A stretch of DNA of 64,000 nt from Brevibacillus dissolubilis (GCF_006170445.1 NZ_VCNA01000008.1:62001-126000); one strand, 5' to 3'; positions 1 to 9,284 are shown, numbered from the stretch's first letter. The notes: generated by a model not told the origin, from the letters alone. Translations and numbers: made by a program.

Positions 1-438
1 CGCATCCCCCACTCCAAAAGCCGTATCCCACTCAAACCTGTCACAGCGCATCTTACGTAACAGGGCACGGAGAATGGGATGAAAATCCTCGACATACATG
101 AGCAGCTCGCGGTATTTTTCCAGAAGCCGGTCAATGATGGTTAAATCAATTCCGCCCTCCACCAGTTGATTCCCGGTTTCCTTTTCCTTGATTTCCGCTT
201 TTAGCTCCGGTTCCATTTTTCCTTCCTTTTTCTTTAAGATCAAAAAAGGAACCTCGAATTTTTTTCGAATCAGACCATACCACACTTTTACATGGACATC
301 GCACTGGTCATCTTCGCCACGCCGCAGGTACTGGAGATTTACTTCCACCGGCGTGATTATCAGAATCAGCAAAATCAACAAAAGTGCAAGCAACACCCAG
401 AATAATATCGACCCTAATAAAGAGATCCATCCGAACAA
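1..438 (-). CDS. DUF2953 family membrane protein, C-terminus cut by window edge
   Basis: Partial gene: 146 codons are readable before the window ends. The N-terminus is one hydrophobic segment (LLALLLILLILIITPVEVNL), followed by a basic, charged region and a late ...AFGVGDA motif, the arrangement of DUF2953 proteins such as B. subtilis YtfI. In B. subtilis ytfI sits with the sporulation gene ytfJ near sspA and thiI, which also occur in this window. No ATG is in frame near the start. I chose TTG at 438-436, five bases after GGGTGGGG. That ribosome site is also the 3' arm of the terminator hairpin of the upstream gene, so the start is uncertain; a GTG at 396 is the alternative. Function unknown, probably sporulation-linked by family. 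Confidence 0.75.
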   Translation of the reverse strand, partial: MFGWISLLGSILFWVLLALLLILLILIITPVEVNLQYLRRGEDDQCDVHVKVWYGLIRKKFEVPFLILKKKEGKMEPELKAEIKEKETGNQLVEGGIDLTIIDRLLEKYRELLMYVEDFHPILRALLRKMRCDRFEWDTAFGVGDA

Positions 439-482
439 AAAATCCCCACCCTTCGGCTTTAGTATGAGCCGATTGGGTGGGG
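437..482 (-). terminator. Rho-independent terminator of the SLH/3D gene
   Basis: On the minus strand CCCCACCC (482-475) pairs with GGGTGGGG (451-444), with an additional inner GGCT/AGCC pairing, and is followed by ATTTTTT. The hairpin's 3' arm is also the only ribosome-binding site for the next gene. Confidence 0.8.
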
Positions 483-506
483 AATATGTTCCAACTCTAG
501 TGACAG

Positions 507-1487
507 CTAGTCCAAAATGTAAACTTTGGTGTCCTTTTGTCTTCCGTAAGCCAGACACGCTTGAAGGGAAGGCAAAAATACATCAATATGATTACTTTTC
601 ACAGCTGATCCGATGTCAGCTGCTACCGCATAGCCATATCCCTCGATGTAGAGGTGTGTGCCCAGCGGAATCACTTTTGGATCAACAGCCACCATGCCCT
701 CACGCAGATTCCAGCCCAGATAGGCCTTGTTTCCTCCGCTGTTGTAATAGGCAGTGGTTTGAACAGTCATGACACGTTTGTATTCAAATGTAAAAGGTTT
801 TTCACGCTTCAGCTTGGTTTGGGAAATGCGCGGTTCAAACAGATTCTTGTACGCATAGCTGGCAGCCTCTGCACGCGTCATCAGCTTTTTTGGCTCCAGA
901 TTTCCCTCGATTGGTTTTGTCAGCTTGTTGGTCAATGCATAAGCAAAATTCCGTTGTCCCCACGTATCCACCTCATCATTGTCTGGATACGCATTGAGCG
1001 TCTGGATCGATGTGGACCAACGCATGTTGTTCACGCGGCCACTGTCGCCCATCGACCGGATCAGAATCGCCACCAGCTCTTGACGCTCCACAGGGTCATT
1101 CGCCTGCAGGACAATCTTACCGCCGCTTACCTTGCCCTGAATGATCCCCAGACGAAAAGCGGTCTCCGCATAAGGAGCAAGCCAGTTGTCCGGCGTCACG
1201 TCTGCAAAGCTCATCTTCTTCACAGGCTCCGGTTCAATCCCGTTGGCGGCGAGGAAAAGCGTAAGCATCTCCCCACGGGTGATCGGTTCATTCGGACGGA
1301 AGGTTTCCGTCTCATTCATCTTGACGACACCATTGTTATACAATTCAGTAATTTCTTTCTCTGCCCAGTGTTCAGCAATATCAGTGAACGGGGTCTGTTT
1401 GGTCAGATTCGTTTCTGCTGCGAATGCCGGAGTGGCAGTCATAAGTGCCAACGACATCAGCGAGGCAAGGAACAGCTTCTTGGCCAT
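507..1487 (-). CDS. Secreted SLH-domain protein with C-terminal 3D domain
   Basis: 326 aa from the ATG at 1487, chosen because TAGGAGG lies six bases upstream; an in-frame TTG and ATG lie just before it. A signal peptide (MAKKLFLASLMSLALMTATP, cleavage near AFA-AE) precedes two or three S-layer-homology repeats (about residues 35-215; motifs such as FTDIAEHWAEKEI and ITRGEMLTLF). SLH repeats bind pyruvylated secondary wall polymer. The C-terminal 90 residues are a 3D domain (VDPKVIPLGTHLYIEGYG... AADIGSAVKSNHIDVFL), the double-psi barrel with conserved Asp residues found in MltA-like and YuiC/YocH-type wall enzymes. A wall-anchored peptidoglycan-active enzyme is the likely role. It has its own downstream terminator. 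Confidence 0.85.
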   Translation of the reverse strand: MAKKLFLASLMSLALMTATPAFAAETNLTKQTPFTDIAEHWAEKEITELYNNGVVKMNETETFRPNEPITRGEMLTLFLAANGIEPEPVKKMSFADVTPDNWLAPYAETAFRLGIIQGKVSGGKIVLQANDPVERQELVAILIRSMGDSGRVNNMRWSTSIQTLNAYPDNDEVDTWGQRNFAYALTNKLTKPIEGNLEPKKLMTRAEAASYAYKNLFEPRISQTKLKREKPFTFEYKRVMTVQTTAYYNSGGNKAYLGWNLREGMVAVDPKVIPLGTHLYIEGYGYAVAADIGSAVKSNHIDVFLPSLQACLAYGRQKDTKVYILD

Positions 1488-1650
1488 CATCAACCTCCTA
1501 TTTTTAGGTATGTACCTTTTTTTTCGTCACTTATTACCAACACGTGCAAAACCTTATGTACTATTTTACAAGATTAAAACTCATAAACAATGCATAAAAC
1601 TTTCCAATCACTGATGAAGCCAGTCATACCAATGGTTTTTTCCTCCACAC

Positions 1651-1686
1651 AAAAAGAACACCCCCGTTAAACGAGGGTGCCTTTTT
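1651..1686. terminator. Terminator downstream of the SASP gene
   Basis: A CACCC.../...GGGTG hairpin with a short GTTAAACG loop has T-runs on both sides, so it can work in either direction. It lies just after the minus-strand SASP gene. Confidence 0.75.
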
Positions 1687-1701
1687 CATCCACATATGCA
1701 A

Positions 1702-1902
1702 TTATTGTTGAGCAAGTTGTTGCTCAGCGAAGCTTACGAGACGCTTGGTGATTTCACCCCCTACAGACCCGTTTTGACGGGATGTAGTGTCAGCGCCAAG
1801 TTGTACACCGAACTCAGAAGCAATCTCATATTTGAGTTGATCCAGAGCTTGGTTCGCTTGGGATACGAGCAGTTGGTTACGAGAGCCGCCGTTGTTAGCC
1901 AT
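1702..1902 (-). CDS. Alpha/beta-type small acid-soluble spore protein
   Basis: 66 aa, the usual length for this family. DNA-binding SASPs coat forespore DNA and protect it; on germination the protease GPR degrades them. The sequence has the family hallmarks: an N-terminal Asn/Gln-rich helix ([20 protein letters not shown]), the GPR cleavage-site motif EIASEFGV (residues 26-33), the following LGAD, and [19 protein letters not shown] near the C-terminus. GGGGAGGTG lies eight bases before the ATG. It is monocistronic, with a SigG-type promoter upstream and a terminator downstream. Its position close to a DUF2953 gene and to thiI resembles sspA of B. subtilis. Confidence 0.97.
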   Translation of the reverse strand: MANNGGSRNQLLVSQANQALDQLKYEIASEFGVQLGADTTSRQNGSVGGEITKRLVSFAEQQLAQQ

Positions 1903-1933
1903 GTTGTTTTCACCTCCCCGCTGTTGGTAGGTA

Positions 1934-1963
1934 TAATATGAGCGTTCAGCGGGGTTCTCATGC
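1934..1963 (-). promoter_or_regulatory. SigG-type forespore promoter of the SASP gene
   Basis: Minus strand: GCATGA (1963-1958), 17 bases, CATATTA (1940-1934). These match the known SigG preferences (G[AC]AT[AG] and CATnnTA) and precede a gene whose B. subtilis homologues are SigG-dependent. Confidence 0.75.
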
Positions 1964-2051
1964 GTACCATTTTTTTCATACGTCTATATAGTAGTCCAGT
2001 CGAATCACTTGCGATGAAGTAATCCAACATGGGTATTGTACCCAAAAGTAA

Positions 2052-3257
2052 TCATTCGTTACTTGCCCGATGAAGAATGACCGAATTTAATCTTTCTGAA
2101 CCCAAGAACATGATAGCCACAAAGCCCACAATAAAAAACGGGAAGATACCGATGGTCGTACAAGAGGCGATGAAACCAAGCAACGGAGGCATGAACGTAC
2201 TGCCTGTATAAGCCACAGCCATCTGATAGCCCATAATGGTCTGCGATTGTTCCTTCCCAAAACGAGCTGGTGTCTCATGTAACATGCACGGATAGATTGG
2301 TGCTAACCCTAGTCCAATCGTGATAAGGCCGATCAGCGAGAAGACCGATGGCAATGGCAACAGTAACAGGACGGCACCGGATAAGGCGGTCAACTGCCCT
2401 GAGCGAATCAGCGTACGATTGCTGACTTTTAACGTAATAAAGCCTGTGATGAATCTTCCGATGGTGATTCCAGCGAAAAAGAAGGAGACCCATTGTGCCG
2501 CTGTCTCTACCGGTAATTCCTTACTATTGACCAGATAGCTGCTCCCCCAAAGCCCCACCGCAGCTTCTGCACTGCAATAAAATAAGAAGGAGATGAGAGC
2601 CAGCTTCACGCCCTTGATTTGCAGGGGCTTTACTTTGGCAGACTCCCCATCACGTGAATCATGTGTTGCCTCTCCCGTCTCTTCGCCTGAAGCGACATCG
2701 CTGTTTTGGGCAACCCGGTTCCATAAAGGCAACGTCAAGAAAAGAATAACGACCAATGCGAATTGGATCCCGGCAACGGCAAGATATCCGTTTCTCCAAG
2801 ATCCATCCCCTGATATAAACTGAGCCATAATGATCGGGCTAAGCGTCGCTCCCACTCCCCAAAAACAGTGCAGCCAGCTCATGTGATGTGCCTTGTAATG
2901 GGTGGCGACATAGTTGTTCAACCCCGCATCAATCGCCCCTGCCCCGAGTCCAAGCGGGATCGCACACAGGAACAACCACACCAGCGATGGAGCCAAATAA
3001 AAGCCCATCAAAGCTCCGGCAGTCATGATGGTACTGACGAGTGTCACCTTGCCTGTTCCAAACCGCTTGAGCACAGCCCCGCTGAATAAGCTCGATACAA
3101 TCGTACCCCCAGCCACCGTCATAAAAAGGTAGCCCGCCGTCTCAAACGAAGCCTCAAAATCCGGCTGCATGACAGGCCACGCCACTCCCAACAAGGAATC
3201 AGGCAGCCCTAAGCTGATAAAAGCCACATAGATGATCACTAAAAAAAACGTCGCCAT
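2052..3257 (-). CDS. MFS transporter
   Basis: 401 aa from the ATG at 3257, placed about eight bases after AGAGGTGG; an in-frame GTG further up overlaps that ribosome site. About twelve hydrophobic segments, with an Asp/Glu/Gly-rich central loop (about residues 185-215) separating the two six-helix halves. The overall pattern (GLPDSLLGVAWPVMQ near the start, GLGLAPIYPCMLHETPARFG in the second half) resembles FucP/YbjJ-like permeases for sugars or other small solutes. It lies 18 bases after the ROK-family regulator on the same strand, so the two are probably one operon, with the regulator sensing the transported sugar or a derivative. Substrate not identifiable. Confidence 0.85.
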   Translation of the reverse strand: MATFFLVIIYVAFISLGLPDSLLGVAWPVMQPDFEASFETAGYLFMTVAGGTIVSSLFSGAVLKRFGTGKVTLVSTIMTAGALMGFYLAPSLVWLFLCAIPLGLGAGAIDAGLNNYVATHYKAHHMSWLHCFWGVGATLSPIIMAQFISGDGSWRNGYLAVAGIQFALVVILFLTLPLWNRVAQNSDVASGEETGEATHDSRDGESAKVKPLQIKGVKLALISFLFYCSAEAAVGLWGSSYLVNSKELPVETAAQWVSFFFAGITIGRFITGFITLKVSNRTLIRSGQLTALSGAVLLLLPLPSVFSLIGLITIGLGLAPIYPCMLHETPARFGKEQSQTIMGYQMAVAYTGSTFMPPLLGFIASCTTIGIFPFFIVGFVAIMFLGSERLNSVILHRASNE

Positions 3258-3275
3258 GTAAAATCCCACCTCTCT

Positions 3276-4316
3276 TTACGTCATTTTGATCATCAGATCA
3301 AGTCCGAGACTTTGTAATCCGTATAAATAATCCTGTTTCCAATCACTCACCGTAAGCCTTGGGAGATGTTCGGCCGGGACATATTTGGAGCTTCCCATTT
3401 TGATTTTTTCTAACGTCTCCTCCCCCACCTCATCCTTGCAAAAAATAAAGGTATGAGGATTCATGATAGCCGTAAACGAAGCCACCAGCCTGCTGATTGC
3501 ATCGATTTGGTGGTCCTCACGAATCGTTGTTTTTTTCGTATCATTGCCATTCCCCAGAGCCTGCCCAAAATTCCGATCATCATATTGTGGAACAAACGAG
3601 ATCTCCCCGGAGAAAAAAGTGCTTCCCCGCACCACGTCCCCATTAATCAGAATCCCGGCACCCGGACCATTTTGACCGGAATACAGATAAATAAGCGATT
3701 GATCGTCCTTGAAGCTCCTATGGTTGTGATATCCGAGCACGGCTGCATTCATGTCATTCTCAACAACCACAGGGATCGAAAAACGCTCCTCCATGTATCC
3801 TTTGAGATCAAAATCCTGGTATTGCTCATACCCCGGTATGAAAAAAATCCGGCCATTCTTAACCGAACCAGGCACGCCAATGGCGATGGAGCTGATCTTC
3901 GGATATTGAGCAAGGATGTCTTCGATCCAATCGGTTAGGAAGCGCAGACCATCGTCAACGAGTACACTTGCCGTTGTTCCCTGTTCCTTCCCTTCTCCCA
4001 CACAATTAAAAATGGTGTAGTTGGTCTCCGTTTTCTCTAAAAAAATAGCCAAGCCCAACATGTGCTCTGGATTGTACGCATATCGTTTGGCTCTTCTTCC
4101 CCCGCTGGAATCGTCTAATCCCACTACAATCAGTTCACCGTCCTTCTCCATCTGGGTCAGGAACTTGGTTATAGTCGGGAAACTAATGCCTAAGTGATGA
4201 CTGAGATCTGCTTTTGTGGCACTTCCCATCTGTAAAAGGGTGGCACGAATACCGCGGAGGATTTCTTTTTTCATGGATTTGGGAGTCGTAGATAATTCAC
4301 TCATCTGGTTCACCAC
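3276..4316 (-). CDS. ROK-family transcriptional regulator (NagC/XylR type)
   Basis: About 346 aa, or 342 from the internal ATG (MSELSTTPKS). The N-terminal 75 residues are a MarR-like winged helix (KADLSHHLGISFPTITKFLTQME) followed by a basic SSGGRRAKRY wing. The rest is a ROK sugar-kinase-like sensor domain containing SIAIGVPGSVKNGRI, VVVENDMNAAVLGYH and GPGAGILINGDVVRGS. The zinc-binding Cys cluster typical of true ROK kinases is not obvious, and EISFVPQYD stands where the CxCGxxGC loop would be, so this is a regulator with ligand sensing rather than a kinase. It is first gene of a two-gene operon with an MFS transporter, which it probably controls. Confidence 0.88.
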   Translation of the reverse strand: MVNQMSELSTTPKSMKKEILRGIRATLLQMGSATKADLSHHLGISFPTITKFLTQMEKDGELIVVGLDDSSGGRRAKRYAYNPEHMLGLAIFLEKTETNYTIFNCVGEGKEQGTTASVLVDDGLRFLTDWIEDILAQYPKISSIAIGVPGSVKNGRIFFIPGYEQYQDFDLKGYMEERFSIPVVVENDMNAAVLGYHNHRSFKDDQSLIYLYSGQNGPGAGILINGDVVRGSTFFSGEISFVPQYDDRNFGQALGNGNDTKKTTIREDHQIDAISRLVASFTAIMNPHTFIFCKDEVGEETLEKIKMGSSKYVPAEHLPRLTVSDWKQDYLYGLQSLGLDLMIKMT

Positions 4317-4537
4317 CTGTAATGGTATACTTTTTAAACTTCTTTAATAAGTCGCAAAGACAATATAACATACGGATTTTTTGAAAACAATGGAAATTCA
4401 ATAACTACCGTTGGATGGCGTGGAGTCATAAAAAAGACCCCCTACCATATGGTTGAGAGCCTTTGAACATGAATCATTAACGCTTTAAGAACTGAGCTGC
4501 AAGACAAGCGCCATTAATCCCGTATCACCTGGATCTT

Positions 4538-5836
4538 TTATTTTTCACTTCGACGAGACCAGATTACAACTGGAATCAGTACTAAAGATAAAACTCCTCC
4601 AACCAGTGACAAGGTTGAATAGCTTGAACCGGCCACAATCATTCCAGATAAGCCCCCTCCTAATGCCCCTGACAAAGCAATCCATACATCTACAGAACCC
4701 TGTGTCTTAGCCCTAGTTGATGGTGAAGTTGCATCTACAAGAATTGCGGTGCCACTAATTAAACCAAAATTCCAGCCAAGTCCAAGTAAAGCAAGTGCTG
4801 TAATGAGTACGGCTATCGAATCAGCAGGTCCCATAGCAGCCAGACCGCCAGAAACAAGTAGCGTAACGGCAGAAGCAGCAGCCATAACAGCACGGCCCAT
4901 TTTATCAACAAGATAACCCGTTACTAAAGAAGGTAAAAACATAGCACCTATGTGAAATCCAATCACAAGCCCTACTTCTTTCAAACCATGTCCATGGTGT
5001 CCCATATGTATAGGTGTCATAGTCATAATTGCCATCATCACAAATTGAGTCAGAACCATTACGGCTGCTCCTGCAAAAATACCTCGCCTGTTTATCGATG
5101 ACAAATCAGAATGTTCCTCTACACGTAAATTGCCGGTTGTTCTTTGAGCTTCTGATATTGCTTTTGCAACAATAAAGGGATCAGGACGAAGTGAAATGAA
5201 TAGAACGAAACCAGCAAGTATATAAGCTGCAGCAGCTAATATAAATGGACCAGCTAAAGCAGGAATTCCTATGGATATAGCAAACTCACCCATTACATCC
5301 ACCAGGTTTGGACCTGCAACAGCACCGAATGTGGTGGAAACCATGGCCATACTAATTGCTTTTGCCCTTTGCCTTGAATGTGCCAAGTCAGTCCCTGCGT
5401 AGCGTGCTTGTAGATTTGTAGCCGTTCCAGCCCCGTAGATAAGCAGTGAAATAAATAAAAGCAGAATGCTGTTTGTTAATGCTGAAATGACTACTCCAAC
5501 GGCACCGATCCCTCCAGCCAAAAATCCTGCCGCAAGCCCCAAACGACGTCCAAATCGCTGAGAAAGTCTTCCCACAAGTAGTGCAGCCCCTGCTGATCCT
5601 AAAGTAAATAACGCTGTAGGAATTCCCGTTACACGATCTGAACCTAACATGTCTTGGGCTAGAAGTGCCCCCACTGTTACTCCTGCTGCAAGTCCTGCTC
5701 CTCCAAAAATTTGAGATAGGACAACAACCATTAGTGTTCTTTTATATAGTTGTTGTTGTTTTTCTGGAGAACGAATGTAGCTTTGTAACCAATCTGATTG
5801 AGCGTCCAACACTTTTACATTCTCTTTACGAAACAC
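4538..5836 (-). CDS. MFS transporter, drug-efflux-like
   Basis: 432 aa from the GTG at 5836, seven bases after AGGGAGG; no ATG is available nearby. About twelve transmembrane segments. The loop between helices 2 and 3 carries the MFS signature (VGRLSQRFGRRLGLAAGFL) and a degenerate copy (GYLVDKMGRAVM) occurs in the second half. The central loop has a Arg/Thr/Glu-rich stretch near residues 240-260. It lies downstream of a MocR-type regulator but behind that gene's terminator, so cotranscription is unlikely. Base composition looks slightly more AT-rich than the neighbours. Substrate unknown. Confidence 0.85.
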   Translation of the reverse strand: MFRKENVKVLDAQSDWLQSYIRSPEKQQQLYKRTLMVVVLSQIFGGAGLAAGVTVGALLAQDMLGSDRVTGIPTALFTLGSAGAALLVGRLSQRFGRRLGLAAGFLAGGIGAVGVVISALTNSILLLFISLLIYGAGTATNLQARYAGTDLAHSRQRAKAISMAMVSTTFGAVAGPNLVDVMGEFAISIGIPALAGPFILAAAAYILAGFVLFISLRPDPFIVAKAISEAQRTTGNLRVEEHSDLSSINRRGIFAGAAVMVLTQFVMMAIMTMTPIHMGHHGHGLKEVGLVIGFHIGAMFLPSLVTGYLVDKMGRAVMAAASAVTLLVSGGLAAMGPADSIAVLITALALLGLGWNFGLISGTAILVDATSPSTRAKTQGSVDVWIALSGALGGGLSGMIVAGSSYSTLSLVGGVLSLVLIPVVIWSRRSEK

Positions 5837-5913
5837 AATTGAACCTCCCTTTCTAAAAAGCAAATTTGATTTCTCACAATCCTCCCACTAGATTTGAATC
5901 ATCATAGCACGCA

Positions 5914-5946
5914 CAAAAAAGCCATACAATAAGTTAATTGTATGGC
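5914..5946 (-). terminator. Terminator of the MocR-type regulator
   Basis: On the minus strand a perfect 10-bp stem, GCCATACAAT / ATTGTATGGC (5946-5937 with 5930-5921), is followed by TTTTTT. Confidence 0.85.
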
Positions 5947-5954
5947 GAACAATA

Positions 5955-7343
5955 TTAGGTATGATCGTTTAATAAACGTTGAAGGATCCTTAATCCCTGC
6001 TCAAGCTCCCCGAGCGTTTCTGGTGCACAGACAGACACCCTTACAGCCCGCTCTGGAGAACTGTTTCCAACTACAAAACGTTCAGCCGCATACACTTGTA
6101 CCCCATGCTGTGCAGCTACCCTTTCAAATTCAGCACCTGTAATCTTGCCTGGTAAGAGCAACCAACGAAAGATGCCTGTTTCAGCACCTAAACACGTGTA
6201 GTCCGCCAAATATCGATTTACGATTTGGTTTCTGCGAATGGCTTGTTCCCGATGACTCTGAATTAAGACTTCAAATTGATTCGATACAATCGTACGTGCT
6301 GTCAGTTCTGCTAATAACGGGGAAACGGATATATTTAAATTATAAAGTGCCTTTGAAATTGGCTCCTTGAATTGACTCGGCACTGCTACATAGGCTAGTC
6401 GTAACCCCGGTGCCAATGCTTTCGATAGACTAGCAATATAGATAACCTGTTCTGGTGCAAATGATGCGACTGCTGGGAGTGGTTTTTCGCCCAGGAGATG
6501 ATACGACGCATCTTCAATAATGAACTGATTATACTTTTTGGCAATTGCTGCAATCATTTTTCGATTCTCGACAGACATAAAGGAAGCGGTCGGATTATGA
6601 TAATCCGGGATCAAGTAAATGCCCTTAATATTGTCATTTTTACACGCATATTCAAAGGCAGTTGGACTCATTTGATCGTTTTCTGATTTGATCGGTACGA
6701 TTTGCACACGAAGCATCGCTGCAACCGTTTTTAAACCCGGGTACGTATGTTCATCAACACCAATGCGATCTCCAGGCTGACAAAGACTCGCCAGTGTGGC
6801 TGCAATCGCATTTTGACCTCCATTTGCAAATAAAATGTGATCAACTGTTGTTTCAAACCCACCTCTTCGGATTAGCTTTACAGCCGCATCCTTTTGCCAT
6901 AATCTTTCGCCCGCTCGACCATAACCAAACCATTTTTCATAATCCGTCTCTTGCAGCATACTTTTCAGCTGGAGTAGTAGTGGCTCGAAAGAAGCATTGT
7001 CTGGTAGTGTTGCTCCCATTTCAATTAAATGCTTCGGCTTCGTATCCTCAAGTAAATACGCATTCGATAACGCATCATACGATATAAATGTGCCACTTCC
7101 AACCGTTGCACTTAACAAGCCCTTTAACTCACACACTTTAAACGCTTTTGAAATGGTACTCAAATTTAAATCTAAATAATCGGCCAGTTCTCGCTGTGGA
7201 GGAAGTTTTGTTCCAGGTAATAAAACTCCGTTTAAAATATCCTGTTCCAATTGCCCTGCGAGTGCTTGATAAATTGGCTTTTTCGTTTTATCAATCGATG
7301 GCTTCCAGCTCATCGGATAGTTTTCAAAAGAATTAATCGGCAT
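5955..7343 (-). CDS. MocR/PdxR-type regulator: GntR HTH fused to class I aminotransferase domain
   Basis: 462 aa from the ATG at 7343 (AAGGGA eight bases upstream). Residues about 15-80 are a GntR winged helix (PIYQALAGQLEQDILNGVLL, LPPQRELADYLDLNLSTISKAF). The remainder is a fold-type I aminotransferase domain with YGRAGERLWQKDAAVKLIRRG, FANGGQNAIAATLA, YLIPDYHNPTASFM, EDASYHLLG and the PLP-lysine region YIASLSKALAPGLRLAYV. MocR proteins use PLP or a PLP-aldimine as effector and commonly control vitamin B6, GABA, taurine or amino-acid genes. The downstream MFS transporter is a possible target. Regulation beyond this cannot be read. Confidence 0.92.
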   Translation of the reverse strand: MPINSFENYPMSWKPSIDKTKKPIYQALAGQLEQDILNGVLLPGTKLPPQRELADYLDLNLSTISKAFKVCELKGLLSATVGSGTFISYDALSNAYLLEDTKPKHLIEMGATLPDNASFEPLLLQLKSMLQETDYEKWFGYGRAGERLWQKDAAVKLIRRGGFETTVDHILFANGGQNAIAATLASLCQPGDRIGVDEHTYPGLKTVAAMLRVQIVPIKSENDQMSPTAFEYACKNDNIKGIYLIPDYHNPTASFMSVENRKMIAAIAKKYNQFIIEDASYHLLGEKPLPAVASFAPEQVIYIASLSKALAPGLRLAYVAVPSQFKEPISKALYNLNISVSPLLAELTARTIVSNQFEVLIQSHREQAIRRNQIVNRYLADYTCLGAETGIFRWLLLPGKITGAEFERVAAQHGVQVYAAERFVVGNSSPERAVRVSVCAPETLGELEQGLRILQRLLNDHT

Positions 7344-7476
7344 GATATGCATCCCTTTTTATACATTTTTTAATGAAGCTGCCTCCTTCATTATAACCCT
7401 TAGACCCTTACTTGCACGAACCTGCCACATCTGTTCAACGAGGAAATCAACATCATTGTTGAACATAGCCTATAAG

Positions 7477-7502
7477 AAAAGCCCCTCTCGGATAAGAGGG
7501 GC
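7477..7502 (-). terminator. Terminator of the glycosyltransferase gene
   Basis: GCCCCTCT / AGAGGGGC stem with a six-base loop followed by TTTT on the minus strand. Confidence 0.8.
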
Positions 7503-7515
7503 AAATTTATTACGT

Positions 7516-8652
7516 TCACACATACGCCTCTGCCAACACCAGATCAGCCGTCCGATAAGCCGAATCCGGCATGCCCAGCCGGCTTGTCCGCAGACACAGG
7601 TTCTCCCACTGGGCTTTTTCAATCTGCCAGCGGTTTAATATCGTCATGATCTCATCAATACTGGTCGCTTGCACAGCTACCCCTTGGTTCTGCAGGAATT
7701 CACTGTTCTTCTGCTCTTGTCCAGGAAGTGGCTGATACAAGATCATCGGTGTCCCCATCGCCAGACTCTCTGCGCAGGTAAGCCCACCTGGTTTGGTGAT
7801 AATCACGTCAGCGGCCCCCATCCACTCCCACATCGAAGAGACATAGCCCAAGAGATGCAGACCGTGTGGAGATAGATCCCCGCTGTATTGTTCCCGCAGA
7901 CTCTTCAGCAGCGCCTGATTGGTCCCAGTCACAACGACGATCTGTGTCGGCCGCCCAAGCTGGAGCAGACGCTTGACCAGCGGCTCTACATCGCCATACC
8001 CCGCCTCACCGTTGCTTACCAGAATCGTAAACATATTCGGCTTGAGTCCAATCGCCTCTTTCCACTCCTGCTTTTTGCGTCCCCGTTCTTTGGCAAATCC
8101 GGTACGGACAGGTATCCCATTCACATAGATTTTGCGGCTGTCCACACCGAACCGCTCCTCTAATTGCTTGCCCATCTCCTGATGCCCCACCACATAAAAA
8201 TCAATTTCCGGAGACACCCAGAAGCTGTTCACATGAAAATCGGTCATGACACTGCCCAGGCGAAACGGTGTAGCAGCCCGCCGCTTCGCTTCCACCAGCG
8301 CAGATAAGCAGTACGCATGGGTACAGACGACCGTATCAGGCTGCTCTTGTTCGATCACACGGCGTGACAGCTTGCGCCCAAGCACCTTGCCTAGTGGACG
8401 CTTGAGGGCACGGTTCCACGTCTTATCCCGCTTATACAGCCAGTTCCACAGCCCTGGAGCGTACCGCAGACTGCTCATATAGGAAGCCCGCGATACTTGC
8501 CGAAGCAAGGGACTTGCAACATCAAGCCCACCGATAATCTGTACATCATGGTGCGGGGAGCGTTCACCAAGCGCCTGCTGCAAGGCATGGGCCGCCATCT
8601 TGTGGCCGCTGCCCGCCCAATCCTCCGTAAAAATTAAGATTTTCTTGTTCAT
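7516..8652 (-). CDS. UgtP/MGDG-synthase-like glycosyltransferase
   Basis: 378 aa from the ATG at 8652. A GT-B fold enzyme: the N-terminal half matches the MGDG-synthase domain (SGHKMAAHALQQAL at residues about 15-28, then VVCTHAYCLSALVEAKRR), and the C-terminal half a GT28-type nucleotide-sugar domain (TILVSNGEAGYGD, VVTGTNQALL, ADVIITKPGGLTCAESLAMG with the conserved PGG). These enzymes add glucose or galactose to diacylglycerol for membrane glycolipids. The closest type by context is B. subtilis YkoN, because the upstream neighbour is YkoP-like. The acceptor is not certain. Its terminator follows; the two genes are 23 bases apart and probably cotranscribed. Confidence 0.85.
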   Translation of the reverse strand: MNKKILIFTEDWAGSGHKMAAHALQQALGERSPHHDVQIIGGLDVASPLLRQVSRASYMSSLRYAPGLWNWLYKRDKTWNRALKRPLGKVLGRKLSRRVIEQEQPDTVVCTHAYCLSALVEAKRRAATPFRLGSVMTDFHVNSFWVSPEIDFYVVGHQEMGKQLEERFGVDSRKIYVNGIPVRTGFAKERGRKKQEWKEAIGLKPNMFTILVSNGEAGYGDVEPLVKRLLQLGRPTQIVVVTGTNQALLKSLREQYSGDLSPHGLHLLGYVSSMWEWMGAADVIITKPGGLTCAESLAMGTPMILYQPLPGQEQKNSEFLQNQGVAVQATSIDEIMTILNRWQIEKAQWENLCLRTSRLGMPDSAYRTADLVLAEAYV

Positions 8653-8675
8653 CAAAGAGTGTCACCTGTTCTTGT

Positions 8676-9284
8676 TTAGGATAAGTAACGGTCAAATAAT
8701 TCCTGTCTGCTCATGTAAACCCGTTTGAGAGAATAATCCTTTTCCCCCCGCCGAATCCGCCTGATGCCATCTGGATGGATCATCATCATCATCAATCGCA
8801 GATACCAGCGCTTATAGCGAAAGAACCAGCGTTCCGGCACAAATGAAGTGGTAAATCCCAGCGGCTCCACCCCCCGGTGCAGCATGGTCGTTCCGACGAT
8901 TCCCTTGATCTCATCGCGGCGTGGATGGTCAGCGATCATCTCGGCCAGCTGTGGTAACGAATCCCGGATGTGCCGGCGAAGCATCAGAATGATCTTGGTG
9001 TCATTTTCGATATCCTTGCACAAGGTCGCAAAATAATAATTGTGAATATGCAAGCGCAAGATCAGATCACCACGCTCAATTCTCAAGCCATCATTGCTGT
9101 CAAGCGGCTCGCCCCGATAAGGCAAAAGGACAAAGCGGAAAATGTTGCTTCCTTTTTCCACATACTGAAGGCGGGTGCACCGAAAATAAATGGCGTCCCA
9201 TACACCCCATAAGGAAAGAATGGCAATATTCATGACCAATCTGATCCTTTCTCTTACCGATTTTCTTCCCATAGTATTTCCCAT
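8676..9284 (-). CDS. YkoP-like conserved protein
   Basis: 202 aa. An N-terminal hydrophobic stretch (IAILSLWGVWDAIYF) may be a membrane anchor. The rest resembles the YkoP-like domain: LLPYRGEPL, GDLILRLHIHNYYFATLC, GIVGTTMLHRGVEPLGF and a C-terminal basic segment. The function is unknown. It is paired here with a glycosyltransferase, as ykoP is with ykoN in B. subtilis, which suggests a shared glycolipid or envelope pathway. Two in-frame ATGs (9284 and 9272) are possible starts and neither has a strong ribosome site. Confidence 0.75.
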   Translation of the reverse strand: MGNTMGRKSVRERIRLVMNIAILSLWGVWDAIYFRCTRLQYVEKGSNIFRFVLLPYRGEPLDSNDGLRIERGDLILRLHIHNYYFATLCKDIENDTKIILMLRRHIRDSLPQLAEMIADHPRRDEIKGIVGTTMLHRGVEPLGFTTSFVPERWFFRYKRWYLRLMMMMIHPDGIRRIRRGEKDYSLKRVYMSRQELFDRYLS

